Made by a program: the position numbers and the translations under genes. From assembly GCF_000374065.1 (NCBI RefSeq), contig NZ_KB893252.1:1-64000 (forward strand): 64,000 nt of DNA. The letters are read 5' to 3'. The stretch comes from Spirosoma luteum DSM 19990 (lineage in GTDB: Bacteria; Bacteroidota; Bacteroidia; Cytophagales; Spirosomataceae). The notes beneath the pieces were generated by a model that made no database searches, was not told the origin of the DNA, and was given only the letters and a program-made list of their open reading frames with translations. Below are positions 1 to 9,324 of the stretch, piece by piece; within the stretch, counting starts at the first letter, position 1; each line of letters starts with the position of its first letter.

Positions 1-488
1 GACTAACGTTCAGTCCCCAGTACGCGGGGCTGGATGGCAGTCCGGTCAGCTTCTCGGTGGTCAACGAGCTGCTGCCCACCACCAATCCAGGGCCGTACAG
101 TCTGACGCTCTACACGGACAATCCGGTCATTAGGCTTCAGGCAAGGCAAAGTGGTGTATCGAGCAGTTTCAGCTACGGGTGGCTGTCGGCCTGCAACCCG
201 GGTGCCCGTCAGGCGGCCCTTGTGGAGGTGCCCCTAAGTGTGACGGTGCTGGGCAACCCGGTGGCGGGCGAAACGGTGGCCGTGGAGGTACGGGGCGCCG
301 AGGGACAGCCATTGCAGCTGCAACTGAGGGATGAACGGGGCCACCTGGTCAGTGAGCAGTCAGTTGGAAAGGCCGGGGTGGTGGAGCGGCAGACGCTCCG
401 CCTGGGCCAGGTTCCGGCGGGCGTGCTGCTGCTACGGGTCAGTACGTCCACCCAAAGCCAGAGGCTCAAGCTGCTCAAAGCGGAGTAG
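1..488 (+). CDS. C-terminal end of a T9SS-sorted surface protein (5' end outside window)
   Basis: The reading frame is open from base 3, so this is the 3' end of a longer gene. It encodes about one copy of the SFSVVNELLPTTNPGPYS module, then a type IX secretion C-terminal sorting domain (about 85 residues: NPVAGE, DERGHLVSEQS, AGVLLLRV, RLKLLKAE). By family knowledge such domains carry cargo across the outer membrane and are cleaved or anchored at the surface. The visible protein is almost identical to the end of the 2432-residue protein at 1189-8487, differing mainly around residues VVERQTLRLGQ. The two are therefore tandem paralogues in the same orientation. The first ATG in the window (57) lies inside the module and is not the start. 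The N-terminal architecture cannot be known from here. Confidence 0.85.
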   Translation, partial: LTFSPQYAGLDGSPVSFSVVNELLPTTNPGPYSLTLYTDNPVIRLQARQSGVSSSFSYGWLSACNPGARQAALVEVPLSVTVLGNPVAGETVAVEVRGAEGQPLQLQLRDERGHLVSEQSVGKAGVVERQTLRLGQVPAGVLLLRVSTSTQSQRLKLLKAE

Positions 489-510
489 CCCTTATCTTCG
501 ACAGAGTGGT

Positions 511-558
511 TCACCAAAGAAGCCGCGCCCCTTTCCGGGAACGCGGCTTCTTTGGTGA
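511..558 (+). terminator. Strong hairpin terminator after the T9SS fragment
   Basis: A perfect 17-bp stem (511-527 with 542-558, tcaccaaagaagccgcg) closes a 14-base loop 23 bases after the stop codon. There is no clear T-run, so it may act as a stem-only Bacteroidota terminator. The same hairpin follows the paralogue at 8510-8557. Confidence 0.7.
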
Positions 559-583
559 TTCGGAGGTTTAACCGAACGGTTTC

Positions 584-1188
584 AGGCTGAGTTATCAAGT
601 TTTGTGTTGACCGTTTGACCCCTCCTGAAGAGCGTTGACACGTCCAATGATCCCCGCCGATAGGTGGTGCAGAGAACGTGGCTGACTGATTCTGCCTCCC
701 TGTTTTAATCGGTCGCTCCACGTCTTCGGATACCCGGCCCTAAACAGTAGTAAGGCCTCGCCGAGTAGCGTTATTGTTGACTGACTCTGAGCCCGCCCCT
801 GGTACCGGTGCCAGCAAGTGAGGACAGATCCCCTCAACAAAAAGAACTAATTACCTGTTTTTTTCACTCTATTGGCCACGATGCACCAAATGTGCACCTA
901 TTTGGGTGAAATCTGCACATCGGTCTGCTGGGCGTCCGCTAAACTTGCACTGGCATTCGGGACCGAAAACCCTTCCCTCTTTATCCCCTGATTTGGGACG
1001 GGTAATCTGGGATTGACCGCTGTCGAACCGTCCTCTCTTTTTAACCCGTTACCAATCTCAACATGCTTTTTTTTGTCACTACCATGACCTGCCCAGCTCA
1101 ACCCGATGAGGATGGCCCCGCCAGTAACTCCTTAAAACGGTGATTTGCCATTACCTAACTACAGATTAACTCTTCGGCACGTAATTCT
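584..1188. other. Intergenic stretch with no recognisable gene
   Basis: About 600 bases between the T9SS fragment and the large paralogue. Minus-strand frames of 81 and 67 codons are open (595-840, 898-1101), but their translations resemble no family I recognise and look like decayed sequence. A short inverted repeat, ccaaat/atttgg at 886-891 and 900-905, surrounds gtgcac. The promoter of the 1189 gene should lie here, but no clear TAnnTTTG box was found. Confidence 0.4.
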
Positions 1189-4100
1189 ATGAAACCAGCT
1201 CTCCGAACGGATTTTTTCTTTACTGCGGCAGCACGGACGCTTTGCCGGACTGCTCACCAGAGCCGCCAGACCCACCCGCAGGCACTTTTCTACCACCGAT
1301 TCATCAACACCAAACTTTTAAGCCGGTGTCGATTGGGTGTGGTTTGTCTGGTGATTCTGTTGGCCAGTATGGGCGCGCAAGCCCAGAACACTACCGTCAC
1401 CATCTGCGCGGGTAGTGCGATTAACCTCAACAGCACAGTAAGCCCGCCCGTGGGCAGCACCCTGAGCTTCTCGATAAAGCCGCCCGCCAAAGCTATTGCT
1501 GCCGGAGACTTACATGGTTTAGCCTTATTAGTCGACGGCACGGTGGTGGGCTGGGGATTCAATGATTTTGGCCAGTTGAACGTGCCGGCCTCGGCCACCC
1601 CCGCCAAAGCCATTGCTGCCGGGTACACTAATAGTTTAGCCCTAAGAGCCGACGGCAAGGTGGTGGCCTGGGGAGATATTTCGCAGTTGCCTGTGCCGGC
1701 CTCGGCCACCCCCGCCACCGCCATTGCTGCCGGAACCGGAAGCCAACATAGTTTAGCACTGAAAGCCGACGGCACGGTGGTGGCCTGGGGAAACAATCAA
1801 TATGGCCAGACGAATGTGCCGGCCTCGGCTACCCCCGCCACCGCTCTTGCCGCTAGTAGCCAACTTAGTTTAGCCCTCAAAGCCGACGGCACGGTGGTGG
1901 CCTGGGGACGTAATCTATATGGTCAGTTGAGTGTGCCGGCCTCGGCCACCCCCGCCACCGCCATTGCCGCCGGGAGCTTTTATGGTTTGGCCCTGAAAGC
2001 CAATGGGTCAGTGGTAGGCTGGGGAGATAATGTCTATGGTCAGTTGAGTGTGCCGGCATCGGCCGCTCCCGCCATCGCCATTGCCGCCGGAAGCCAACAT
2101 AGTTTAGCCCTGAAAGCCAACGGCACGGTGGTGGCCTGGGGATACAATAACCATGGTCAGACGACTGTGCCGGCCTCGGCCATGCCCGCCACCGCCATTG
2201 CCGCCGGTAGAGATTATAGTTTAGCCGTGAAAGCCAACGGGTCAGTGGTAGGCTGGGGAGATAATTCCACTGGTCAGACGGCAGGCTACGATGCCCAGCC
2301 GCTGACTAGTCCGGTGGTGTCGCCCACCGCCACCCAGACCTACTACTACATTGTCCGCTCCTCCAGCGGCAGCCCCACCTACGGCACGGTCACCGTTGCG
2401 GTGAACACGGGTCCCCCACCCACCCGGTTATATGTGAGGGCCAACGCTACCGGGTCCGGCAACGGCCTGAGCTGGGCCGATGCTTTCCCTGACCTGCAAC
2501 AGGCGCTGAGCCAGAGCTATAGATGTGCGCAGAACCTGACCGAAATCTGGGTGGCCGCCGGTACCTACAAACCCACTACCACTACCGACCGCACCATCAG
2601 CTTCACTCTCCAGGACGGGGTGGCCATCTATGGGGGCTTTACGGGCAATGAAACCAGCCTAAGCCAGCGGCCCACTATCAACCCCGTGGCCGGGCAGCCC
2701 TCCGGCAGCACGCTCAGCGGGGACATCGGCGCGGTGGGCAATGCGGCTGACAATACCTACCACGTCATCAACAATGCCCCAGGTCTGACCAGCACAGCCG
2801 TGCTGGACGGCTTCGTCATCACGGGCGGTAATATCTCTGAAAATCAGGCGTTTGGTGGGGGGATGCTCCATACGGAGGGCTCCCCAACAATCACTAACTG
2901 TAGCTTCCAGGGCAATTCGGCTGCCTACGGCGGAGCCGTCTACATCACCTCCGGCAGCCCTCGGCTGACCAACTGTAGCTTCCAGGGCAATTCGGCTACC
3001 TCCGGCGGGGCCATTGCGAACTTCAGCAGTGCCGTACTAATTAACTGTAACTTCCAGGGCAACACGGCCACTGCCCTTGGCGGGGCTATTTACAACGCCA
3101 ACAACAGTGATGCCCGGATGATTAACTGTAGCTTCCAGGGCAATTCGGCCGTTACCAGGGGCGGGGCTGTCTATAACTCCAACAGCAACCTAACGATGAG
3201 CAACTGCGTGCTGTGGAATAACGGGGGGACGCTGGCATTTTACGATGCCACTGGTGGGGTGTCGGTTAGCTACTGCCTGCTGGAGACTGGCGTGGGGGGC
3301 TACACCAACGGGGGAAACAACCAGACGGCCACCACCTCGCCCTTTGTGAGTGCCAACGCCGTGGCCCTCAATGCCTGCGCACCCGCCATCAACCTGGGCA
3401 GCAATGCCAACTACCAGGCGGTCAATGGACCCGCCACCGATCTGGCCGGTAACCCCCGCATTTACAATGGCGTCATCGACATGGGAGCCGTCGAGTATCA
3501 GGCCGCTCCCGCTGTCAATATCTCTCCCCCCAGCGTAAACACGGCAACGGCGGGGGCACCCTTTAGCCAGTCCTTTGTGGCTTCGGGGGGCAGTGGCCCC
3601 TACAGCTATGCGCTATTCAGCGGCAGTCTGCCAACGGGCCTGAGTCTGGCTACCACAGGGGTGCTCTCGGGCACCCCAACTCAGGGCGGCAGCTTCACGC
3701 TCACCGTGCGGGGGCAGTACGCCACCGGCTGTTCGGGGGTGAGTGCGCCCTATATCCTACTGGTGCAACTCGATTCGCCTATTCGCTACGTTAAAGCGGG
3801 GGCAGCGGGCAGCGGCAGCAGTTGGGCCGATGCCAGCGGTGATCTGCAAGGCCAGATCAACCTGGCAGGTGCCCAACAGGTCTGGGTAGCCACGGGCACC
3901 TACAAACCCGGCCCGCCAAACAATACCAACCGTAGTATCAGTTTTGCTATGCGGCCCAACGTGGCCATTTACGGAGGCTTTGCGGGTACCGAAACCGACC
4001 TGAACCAACGGGTGCTGGGTAACCCACTAGCGACTATCCTCTCGGGCGATATTGGTACCGCAGGATCCAATACCGATAACAGTTACCACGTCGTCAATAA

Positions 4101-7100
4101 CGCCACGGGCCTGACCAACTCGGCGGTGCTCGATGGCTTCCTCATTACCAGCGGCAATGCCAATGGCAGCAGCTCGCCCGACGACGGGGGCGGGGGTATG
4201 ATCAACAATGGTAATGGAGCGAGCAATACCTGTAGCCCCCTGATTCGCAACTGTCTGTTTATTTACAACCGGGCCGCCAATCAGGGCGGGGCCCTCTACA
4301 ACGCTGGTTACACGAGTGGCACCAGTAACCCCACCCTGATCAACTGCGCCTTTCAATCCAACTATTCCGCCAATAGGGGTGGGGCTATCTACAACGACGG
4401 GAGTATTGGGGGTAATAGTAACCCCAGCCTGATCAACTGTTCGTTTCAGGGCAATTCGGCTGCTTCAGGCGGGGCGATGTATAACATTAGCTATCAGGGG
4501 AGCAGCCGCCCCGTGCTGACCAACTGCGTGGTATGGGGTAACAGCGGGGCCAATACCTTCAACAACCAGCAGGGGGCGTTCATCACCACCAGCTATAGTC
4601 TGTTTGAGTCTTCGGTGACGGGTTACAGCCCCGGGACGGGCAACCTGACTACTACGACTACACCTTTTGTGAGCACTACTGATACCCGGCTCACCGCCTG
4701 TAGCCCCGCCATCGATGCTGGCGATAAGGCGGCTAATGGTACGTCCACCGATCTGGCAGGTAACCCTCGAACCTTCAATGGTGGCCCCATCGACATGGGC
4801 GCCTACGAGTACCAGGGTCCTCCCGGCCTTATCATCACCGTCCCCGGCGTGAGCACGGCAAGGGTTGGCGTAGCCTTTAACCAATCCTTCAGTGCTTCGG
4901 GCGGCACTAGCCCTTACAATTACAGCCTGGCCAGTGGCAATGTGCCGACGGGTTTGAGTCTGTCCAACACGGGCGTGCTGTCGGGTACGCCAACCCAGGC
5001 AGGCAGCTACACCCTCACCGTGCTGGGCCGGGATGCCACCGGCTGTTCGGGGATGAGTGCGCCCTACGCCCTGACAGTGAATGATGCCCCAGGCCCTAAC
5101 CCGACACTGACCGGCCTGACCGCCAATCCGGGGGCGGTCTGTGTGGGTAGCGTAGCCACCTTTACCGCCACGGTGGGCAACGTGACGGGCAGCTACGGCT
5201 ACACACTCACCAACGGACTCGGTAGCTCTCTGACGGGCAATGCCAGCGGCCCCCTGTTCAGCCAATCCATACCGGCTGCGGGTACGGGCACCCAGAACTT
5301 TACCCTCACGGTGAGCGCCAATGGCCAGTCCGCATCCAGCGAAACGACCCTGACGGTCAACCCCTTGCCGGTGGCCAGCCTGGCCAGCAACGGCCCGCTC
5401 ACCTGCGCCCAAACCAGCGTGACGCTAACAGCATCGGGGGGCAGTTCCTACACCTTTGCCAATGGCAATGGCGTGCTGGGCACACCGGGTGCTTCGAATA
5501 CACTAGTAGTGAATAGCCCTGGTACGTACTCGGTCACCGTAGCTTCTGCCAATGGGTGTGTTAGTAGTACCAGTACCCCGGTCAACAGTGCCACCACGGT
5601 TATCGCCCCCACGCTAACCGCCAGCCCCTCTACCACCCTGAGCTGTGCCCAGACCAGTCTGACGCTGACAGCGGGGGGCGGTAATAGCTACGCATTCAGT
5701 CCCAATGTGATGAGTCAGACCGGCAAAACGGCCCTGGTGAATGCCAGTGGCACCTACTCGGTGACGGTAACTAACACCAATACGGGCTGTTTCTCAGTCA
5801 CTTCCATCACCATCAGTCAGGACAACACGGTGCCCCAGGCCAGCCTAACCAGCAGCGGGATGATTACCTGTGCGATGAGTAGCGTGACGCTGACGGCCAG
5901 CCCCAACGGCTTGAGTTACGCCTTCGCGGGGCCGGGCGTGGTGAGCCAGAACGGCAATCAGGCCATTGTGAACACGACGGGTACCTATTCGGTGACGGTG
6001 AGCAACGGGGCCACCGGCTGTTCGGCCACCGCCCAGACCACCGTTACGGGGGACCAAAGCGCGCCTACGGCAACTCTGACTAACAACGGCCCCATCACCT
6101 GCTCAATGACTAGCGTGACCCTGACCGCTTCGGGGGGCACCAGCTACCGCTTCAGCAGCGGGGCCAGCCAAATTGGGTCAAGTAATCAGGCCACCGTCAC
6201 TAACGGCGGCCTTTATTCGGTCACCGTCACAAACGCCGGCAACGGGTGTTCGGCTGTGGCCAGCACCAGCGTCAGTGCCAGTACGACCCGGCCCACGGCC
6301 ACCATCAGCGGCAACACGACCGTTACCAGCGGAGGCTCGACCACGCTCACCGTTTCGGGGGGCACCTCCCAGACGTGGTCTACCGGAGAAACCACTCCCA
6401 GCATCACCGTGATCGCGGGCACCTACTCGGTCACCGTCACCAACACCAGCGGTTGTAGCAGTTCCACCAGCGTAACCGTCAGCACGGTCAATTCGGCCCC
6501 GGTGGCCACGGCCAATGCCAACCAGACGGCCACCGTGGGCGTAGCGTTCTCCTACACGGTCAACGCCTTCACCGACAGTGAAACGCCCAATCAGCTGACC
6601 TACACGGCCAGCATCAGTCCGGCCAACGGCTTTAGTTTCGATCCCAACACGCGCATCATCTCGGGTACATCGTCGATGTCGGGTGTCTCGACGGTGACGG
6701 TGACGGCCACCGATCCGGGTAGTCTGTCGGCCAGTACAATGTTTACCATTACGGTGAGTCCGGCGAATACTCCGCCCCCTACGGCTACCTTCAGCATCAC
6801 CGGGGTCACGACGGTCAGTTGCGAAGTGCTCTCAGCCGGTCAGCGCCGGGTCACCTTCAACCCCCGCTACGCCGGGTTGGACGGCAGTCCGGTGAGCTTT
6901 TCGGTGGTCAGCGAACTGCTGCCGACGACCAGTCCGGGGCCATACGTACTGAACCTGTACACCGACAATTCGGTCATCACCCTACAGGCACGCCAGAGCG
7001 GGGCCTCCACCAGTTTTGCCTACAACTGGCTCTCGGCCTGTAGCTCCTCGACAGCTAACACCCCACCCACGGTGGCGAGTCCCGTTCCCCCTCAGTCGGC

Positions 7101-8487
7101 TACGGTAGGTATCGGTTACACGCTCTCGCTGGCGAATGTGTTCACCGATGCCGAGACACCCAATCAGTTAACGCTGTCAGTGAGTGGTCTGCCCGCGGGG
7201 CTGAACTTCGTAGCTCCCTCGACCATCTCGGGTACGCCCTCGGTGAGTGGGGTAAGCAGCGTTACAGTAACGGCGACCGATCCGGGCAGCCTGTCGGCCA
7301 GCACCAGTTTCACCCTCACGGTGAACCCGGCCGCCGGTACCCCCCCACCCCCAACGGGCACCTTCAGCATCACCGGCGTAACTACAGTAAGTTGTACCAC
7401 CCTGTCGGTGGGGCAACGGCAGGTGACGTTTAACCCCCGGTACGCGGGGCTGAACGGAGCACCGGTGAGCTTCTCGGTGGTCAATGAGATGGCTCCCTCC
7501 ACCAACCCGGGTCCCTACACCCTGAAGCTGTACACCGACAACCCGATTATCACCCTGAATGCGGTCCAGAGTGGGGTGAGTAACAGTTTTGCCTATAACT
7601 GGCTGATCGCCTGCGGAGGCAGCAATCCACCGGCCAACACTTCACCCACGGTGGCCAACCCGGTGCCACCCCAGTCGGCCACCGTGGGTGTGGGCTACAC
7701 CCTCTCCCTGGCGGGGGTGTTCACCGATGCCGAGACACCCAATCAGCTGACGCTGTCGGTGTCGGGTCTGCCAGCGGGCCTGAGCTTCACCGCCCCTGCG
7801 ACCATCTCGGGTACGCCCTCTATGTCGGGCGTGAGCCAGGTGAGCGTCACGGCGACCGATCCGGGCAATCTGAGTGCGACGACCAGTTTGACTCTGACGG
7901 TGGAACCGGCTCCGGTAACCCCGCCACCGCCCACGAGTAGCTTCAGCATTACAGGGGTAACCACGGTGAGTTGCCAGGTGCTCCCGGCGGGCCAGCGCAG
8001 ACTAACGTTCAGTCCGCAGTACGCGGGCCTGGATGGCAGCCCGGTCAGCTTCTCGGTGGTCAACGAGCTGCTGCCCACCACCAATCCAGGGCCGTACAGT
8101 CTGACGCTCTACACGGACAATCCAGTCATTAGGCTTCAGGCAAGGCAAAGTGGGGTATCGAGCAGTTTCAGCTACGGGTGGCTGGCGGCCTGCAACCCGG
8201 GTGCCCGTCAGGCGGCCCTTGTGGAGGTACCCCTAAGTGTGACGGTGCTGGGCAACCCGGTGGCAGGCGAAACGGTGGCCGTGGAGGTACGGGGCGCCGA
8301 GGGACAGCCATTGCAGCTGCAACTGAGGGACGAACGGGGTCACCTGGTCAGTGAGCAGTCGGTTGGAAAGGCCGGGGAAGTGGAGCGTCTGCCGCTCCAC
8401 CTGGGCCGGGTTCCGGCGGGCGTGCTGCTGCTGCGGGTGAGTACATACACCCAAAGCCAGAGGCTCAAGCTGCTCAAAGTGGAGTAG
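1189..8487 (+). CDS. Giant multidomain T9SS surface protein (RCC1 propeller, beta-helices, Ig-like repeats)
   Basis: A 2432-residue secreted protein. Seen in order: an export signal ending near residue 66 (hydrophobic LGVVCLVILLASMGAQAQ after an unusually long basic N-region); seven RCC1-like repeats of about 39 residues (about 102-370, unit core LALKANGTVVAWG), enough for one closed propeller; two parallel beta-helix regions of the Pmp/right-handed type (about 410-775 and 865-1210, repeats NCSFQGNSA and GGAIYN); two putative-Ig (He_PIG-like) domains (about 776-862, 1213-1300); a run of Ig-like repeats with LTCAQTSVTLTASGG (about 1300-1767); cadherin-like domains; three copies of an FSITGVTTVSC module (about 1867, 2058, 2251); and a T9SS sorting domain (about 2343-2432). 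A surface adhesin or matrix protein is the likely role, by inference. No downstream Met gives a signal peptide, so the 1189 ATG is kept. Confidence 0.85.
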   Translation: MKPALRTDFFFTAAARTLCRTAHQSRQTHPQALFYHRFINTKLLSRCRLGVVCLVILLASMGAQAQNTTVTICAGSAINLNSTVSPPVGSTLSFSIKPPAKAIAAGDLHGLALLVDGTVVGWGFNDFGQLNVPASATPAKAIAAGYTNSLALRADGKVVAWGDISQLPVPASATPATAIAAGTGSQHSLALKADGTVVAWGNNQYGQTNVPASATPATALAASSQLSLALKADGTVVAWGRNLYGQLSVPASATPATAIAAGSFYGLALKANGSVVGWGDNVYGQLSVPASAAPAIAIAAGSQHSLALKANGTVVAWGYNNHGQTTVPASAMPATAIAAGRDYSLAVKANGSVVGWGDNSTGQTAGYDAQPLTSPVVSPTATQTYYYIVRSSSGSPTYGTVTVAVNTGPPPTRLYVRANATGSGNGLSWADAFPDLQQALSQSYRCAQNLTEIWVAAGTYKPTTTTDRTISFTLQDGVAIYGGFTGNETSLSQRPTINPVAGQPSGSTLSGDIGAVGNAADNTYHVINNAPGLTSTAVLDGFVITGGNISENQAFGGGMLHTEGSPTITNCSFQGNSAAYGGAVYITSGSPRLTNCSFQGNSATSGGAIANFSSAVLINCNFQGNTATALGGAIYNANNSDARMINCSFQGNSAVTRGGAVYNSNSNLTMSNCVLWNNGGTLAFYDATGGVSVSYCLLETGVGGYTNGGNNQTATTSPFVSANAVALNACAPAINLGSNANYQAVNGPATDLAGNPRIYNGVIDMGAVEYQAAPAVNISPPSVNTATAGAPFSQSFVASGGSGPYSYALFSGSLPTGLSLATTGVLSGTPTQGGSFTLTVRGQYATGCSGVSAPYILLVQLDSPIRYVKAGAAGSGSSWADASGDLQGQINLAGAQQVWVATGTYKPGPPNNTNRSISFAMRPNVAIYGGFAGTETDLNQRVLGNPLATILSGDIGTAGSNTDNSYHVVNNATGLTNSAVLDGFLITSGNANGSSSPDDGGGGMINNGNGASNTCSPLIRNCLFIYNRAANQGGALYNAGYTSGTSNPTLINCAFQSNYSANRGGAIYNDGSIGGNSNPSLINCSFQGNSAASGGAMYNISYQGSSRPVLTNCVVWGNSGANTFNNQQGAFITTSYSLFESSVTGYSPGTGNLTTTTTPFVSTTDTRLTACSPAIDAGDKAANGTSTDLAGNPRTFNGGPIDMGAYEYQGPPGLIITVPGVSTARVGVAFNQSFSASGGTSPYNYSLASGNVPTGLSLSNTGVLSGTPTQAGSYTLTVLGRDATGCSGMSAPYALTVNDAPGPNPTLTGLTANPGAVCVGSVATFTATVGNVTGSYGYTLTNGLGSSLTGNASGPLFSQSIPAAGTGTQNFTLTVSANGQSASSETTLTVNPLPVASLASNGPLTCAQTSVTLTASGGSSYTFANGNGVLGTPGASNTLVVNSPGTYSVTVASANGCVSSTSTPVNSATTVIAPTLTASPSTTLSCAQTSLTLTAGGGNSYAFSPNVMSQTGKTALVNASGTYSVTVTNTNTGCFSVTSITISQDNTVPQASLTSSGMITCAMSSVTLTASPNGLSYAFAGPGVVSQNGNQAIVNTTGTYSVTVSNGATGCSATAQTTVTGDQSAPTATLTNNGPITCSMTSVTLTASGGTSYRFSSGASQIGSSNQATVTNGGLYSVTVTNAGNGCSAVASTSVSASTTRPTATISGNTTVTSGGSTTLTVSGGTSQTWSTGETTPSITVIAGTYSVTVTNTSGCSSSTSVTVSTVNSAPVATANANQTATVGVAFSYTVNAFTDSETPNQLTYTASISPANGFSFDPNTRIISGTSSMSGVSTVTVTATDPGSLSASTMFTITVSPANTPPPTATFSITGVTTVSCEVLSAGQRRVTFNPRYAGLDGSPVSFSVVSELLPTTSPGPYVLNLYTDNSVITLQARQSGASTSFAYNWLSACSSSTANTPPTVASPVPPQSATVGIGYTLSLANVFTDAETPNQLTLSVSGLPAGLNFVAPSTISGTPSVSGVSSVTVTATDPGSLSASTSFTLTVNPAAGTPPPPTGTFSITGVTTVSCTTLSVGQRQVTFNPRYAGLNGAPVSFSVVNEMAPSTNPGPYTLKLYTDNPIITLNAVQSGVSNSFAYNWLIACGGSNPPANTSPTVANPVPPQSATVGVGYTLSLAGVFTDAETPNQLTLSVSGLPAGLSFTAPATISGTPSMSGVSQVSVTATDPGNLSATTSLTLTVEPAPVTPPPPTSSFSITGVTTVSCQVLPAGQRRLTFSPQYAGLDGSPVSFSVVNELLPTTNPGPYSLTLYTDNPVIRLQARQSGVSSSFSYGWLAACNPGARQAALVEVPLSVTVLGNPVAGETVAVEVRGAEGQPLQLQLRDERGHLVSEQSVGKAGEVERLPLHLGRVPAGVLLLRVSTYTQSQRLKLLKVE

Positions 8488-8582
8488 CCCTTATCTTCAA
8501 CAGAGTGGTTCACCAAAGAAGCCGCGCCCCTTTCCGGGAACGCGGCTTCTTTGGTGATTCGGAGGTTTAACCGAACGGTTTC
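8000..8582 (+). repeat. Direct repeat, copy 2 (other copy 1-583)
   Basis: Gap-free near-identical copy of window bases 1-583, covering the end of the giant gene and its terminator. The homology stops at gtttc (8582), and the remains of a rhamnosidase gene start only about 27 bases later. Confidence 0.9.
8510..8557 (+). terminator. Hairpin terminator after the giant T9SS gene
   Basis: Perfect 17-bp stem, 8510-8526 pairing with 8541-8557, starting 22 bases after the stop codon. It is the duplicate of the hairpin at 511-558. Confidence 0.7.
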
Positions 8583-8608
8583 TGAACCGAGGGTGTCGAG
8601 TGCCCCCT

Positions 8609-9204
8609 CATTCGTTGATGACCGGCTTTGTTGGTACCGCTTCCATCACTAACGCGCTGTCTGAAAACGGGAATCCAGCGGATGCGTACCGGCTGTTTCA
8701 GCAGCAGGATTATCCTTACTGGCTGTACTCGGTCGTAAACGGGGCAACCTCTATGTAGGAACGCTCGAATTTATACACGATGGAAAAGGGTTTCGAGGGT
8801 CATAACAGCATGATTTCCTTCATTATTCGTTTGGGGCCCTAGCGGCCTGGATGTAAAAACATTGGCTGGCGATTCGGCGGCAACCGGAAACGCCCACCTA
8901 TAAAGAGTTCGTGCTGATACCCACACCCGATCCAACCAAACAAATGACGTTTGCCAAAGGCTATTACGATTCACTCTACGGCCGAATCAGCAGCGAATGG
9001 AAGTGGGAGGAGAGCCACTAGTCGTACAAAACCACCCTTCCGCCCAATCTAATGGCTACCCTTTACTTACTGGCAAAGCGCATCAGCCAAATCACCGAAG
9101 CGGGTAAACCAATCGACTTACGGCCGGGATTTCGTCAGGCCAATGATGAGGTTGTTATTCCCCTGGAGTCAGGATGCTATTCCTTTACGATACGTAACGA
9201 GTAA
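8609..9204 (+). pseudogene. Decayed alpha-L-rhamnosidase (GH78) C-terminal remnant
   Basis: Three-frame reading recovers the ordered C-terminal landmarks of GH78 rhamnosidases: TGFVGTASITNALSENG, then YRLFQQQDYPYWLYSVVNGAT and MEKGFEGHNSM, then ETPTYKEFVLIPTPDPTKQ, FAKGYYDSLYGRISSEWKW and ITEAGKPIDLRPGF. In intact homologues these form one continuous catalytic and C-terminal region. Here they are broken by in-frame stops (tag near 8756, stops near 8840-8860, tag at 9019-9021) and at least one frame change near 8860-8885. The N-terminal several hundred residues are absent, and the remnant abuts the duplicated tail of the T9SS gene. The last part, 9052-9204, could be misread as a 50-residue gene. 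The family call rests on remembered motifs; a translated search would confirm it. Confidence 0.75.
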
Positions 9205-9324
9205 GAAAGGGGCATTATGTACGCTTTGCTCAACAGAATTTTGGCAATAGGCGCCTTCGTTTTCATATCCTCAAGTCCTTCCAGGCGTAACTTTACGGAG
9301 GATAGTTAAAACTTCGTTTGCCCT

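Larger units (their letters stand above)
1..583 (+). repeat. Direct repeat, copy 1 (other copy 8000-8582)
   Basis: Bases 1-583 match 8000-8582 with no insertions or deletions and only scattered substitutions, mostly near 375-415. The repeat covers the last protein module, the T9SS sorting domain, the stop codon, the terminator hairpin and about 25 bases beyond it. After ...aacggtttc the two copies diverge abruptly. Copy 1 probably extends left of the window. Confidence 0.9.

Noticed and set aside
595-840. 81-codon minus-strand frame suggesting a transposase remnant
   Set aside because: RYQGRAQ faintly recalls IS4-type sequence but nothing else supports it.
1576-2280. Regular repeats of about 117-123 bp that might be a CRISPR-like or satellite array
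   Set aside because: They keep the reading frame and encode the RCC1-like repeats; units vary in sequence and there are no spacers.
4465-5412. 315-codon minus-strand frame within the giant gene
   Set aside because: The translation is rich in Gly, Ala and Arg as expected from the antisense of Ser/Thr/Gly-rich repeats. No motif.
9052-9204. 50-codon frame that could be called a small gene
   Set aside because: It is the last in-frame piece of the GH78 remnant (ITEAGKPIDLRPGF), not an independent gene.
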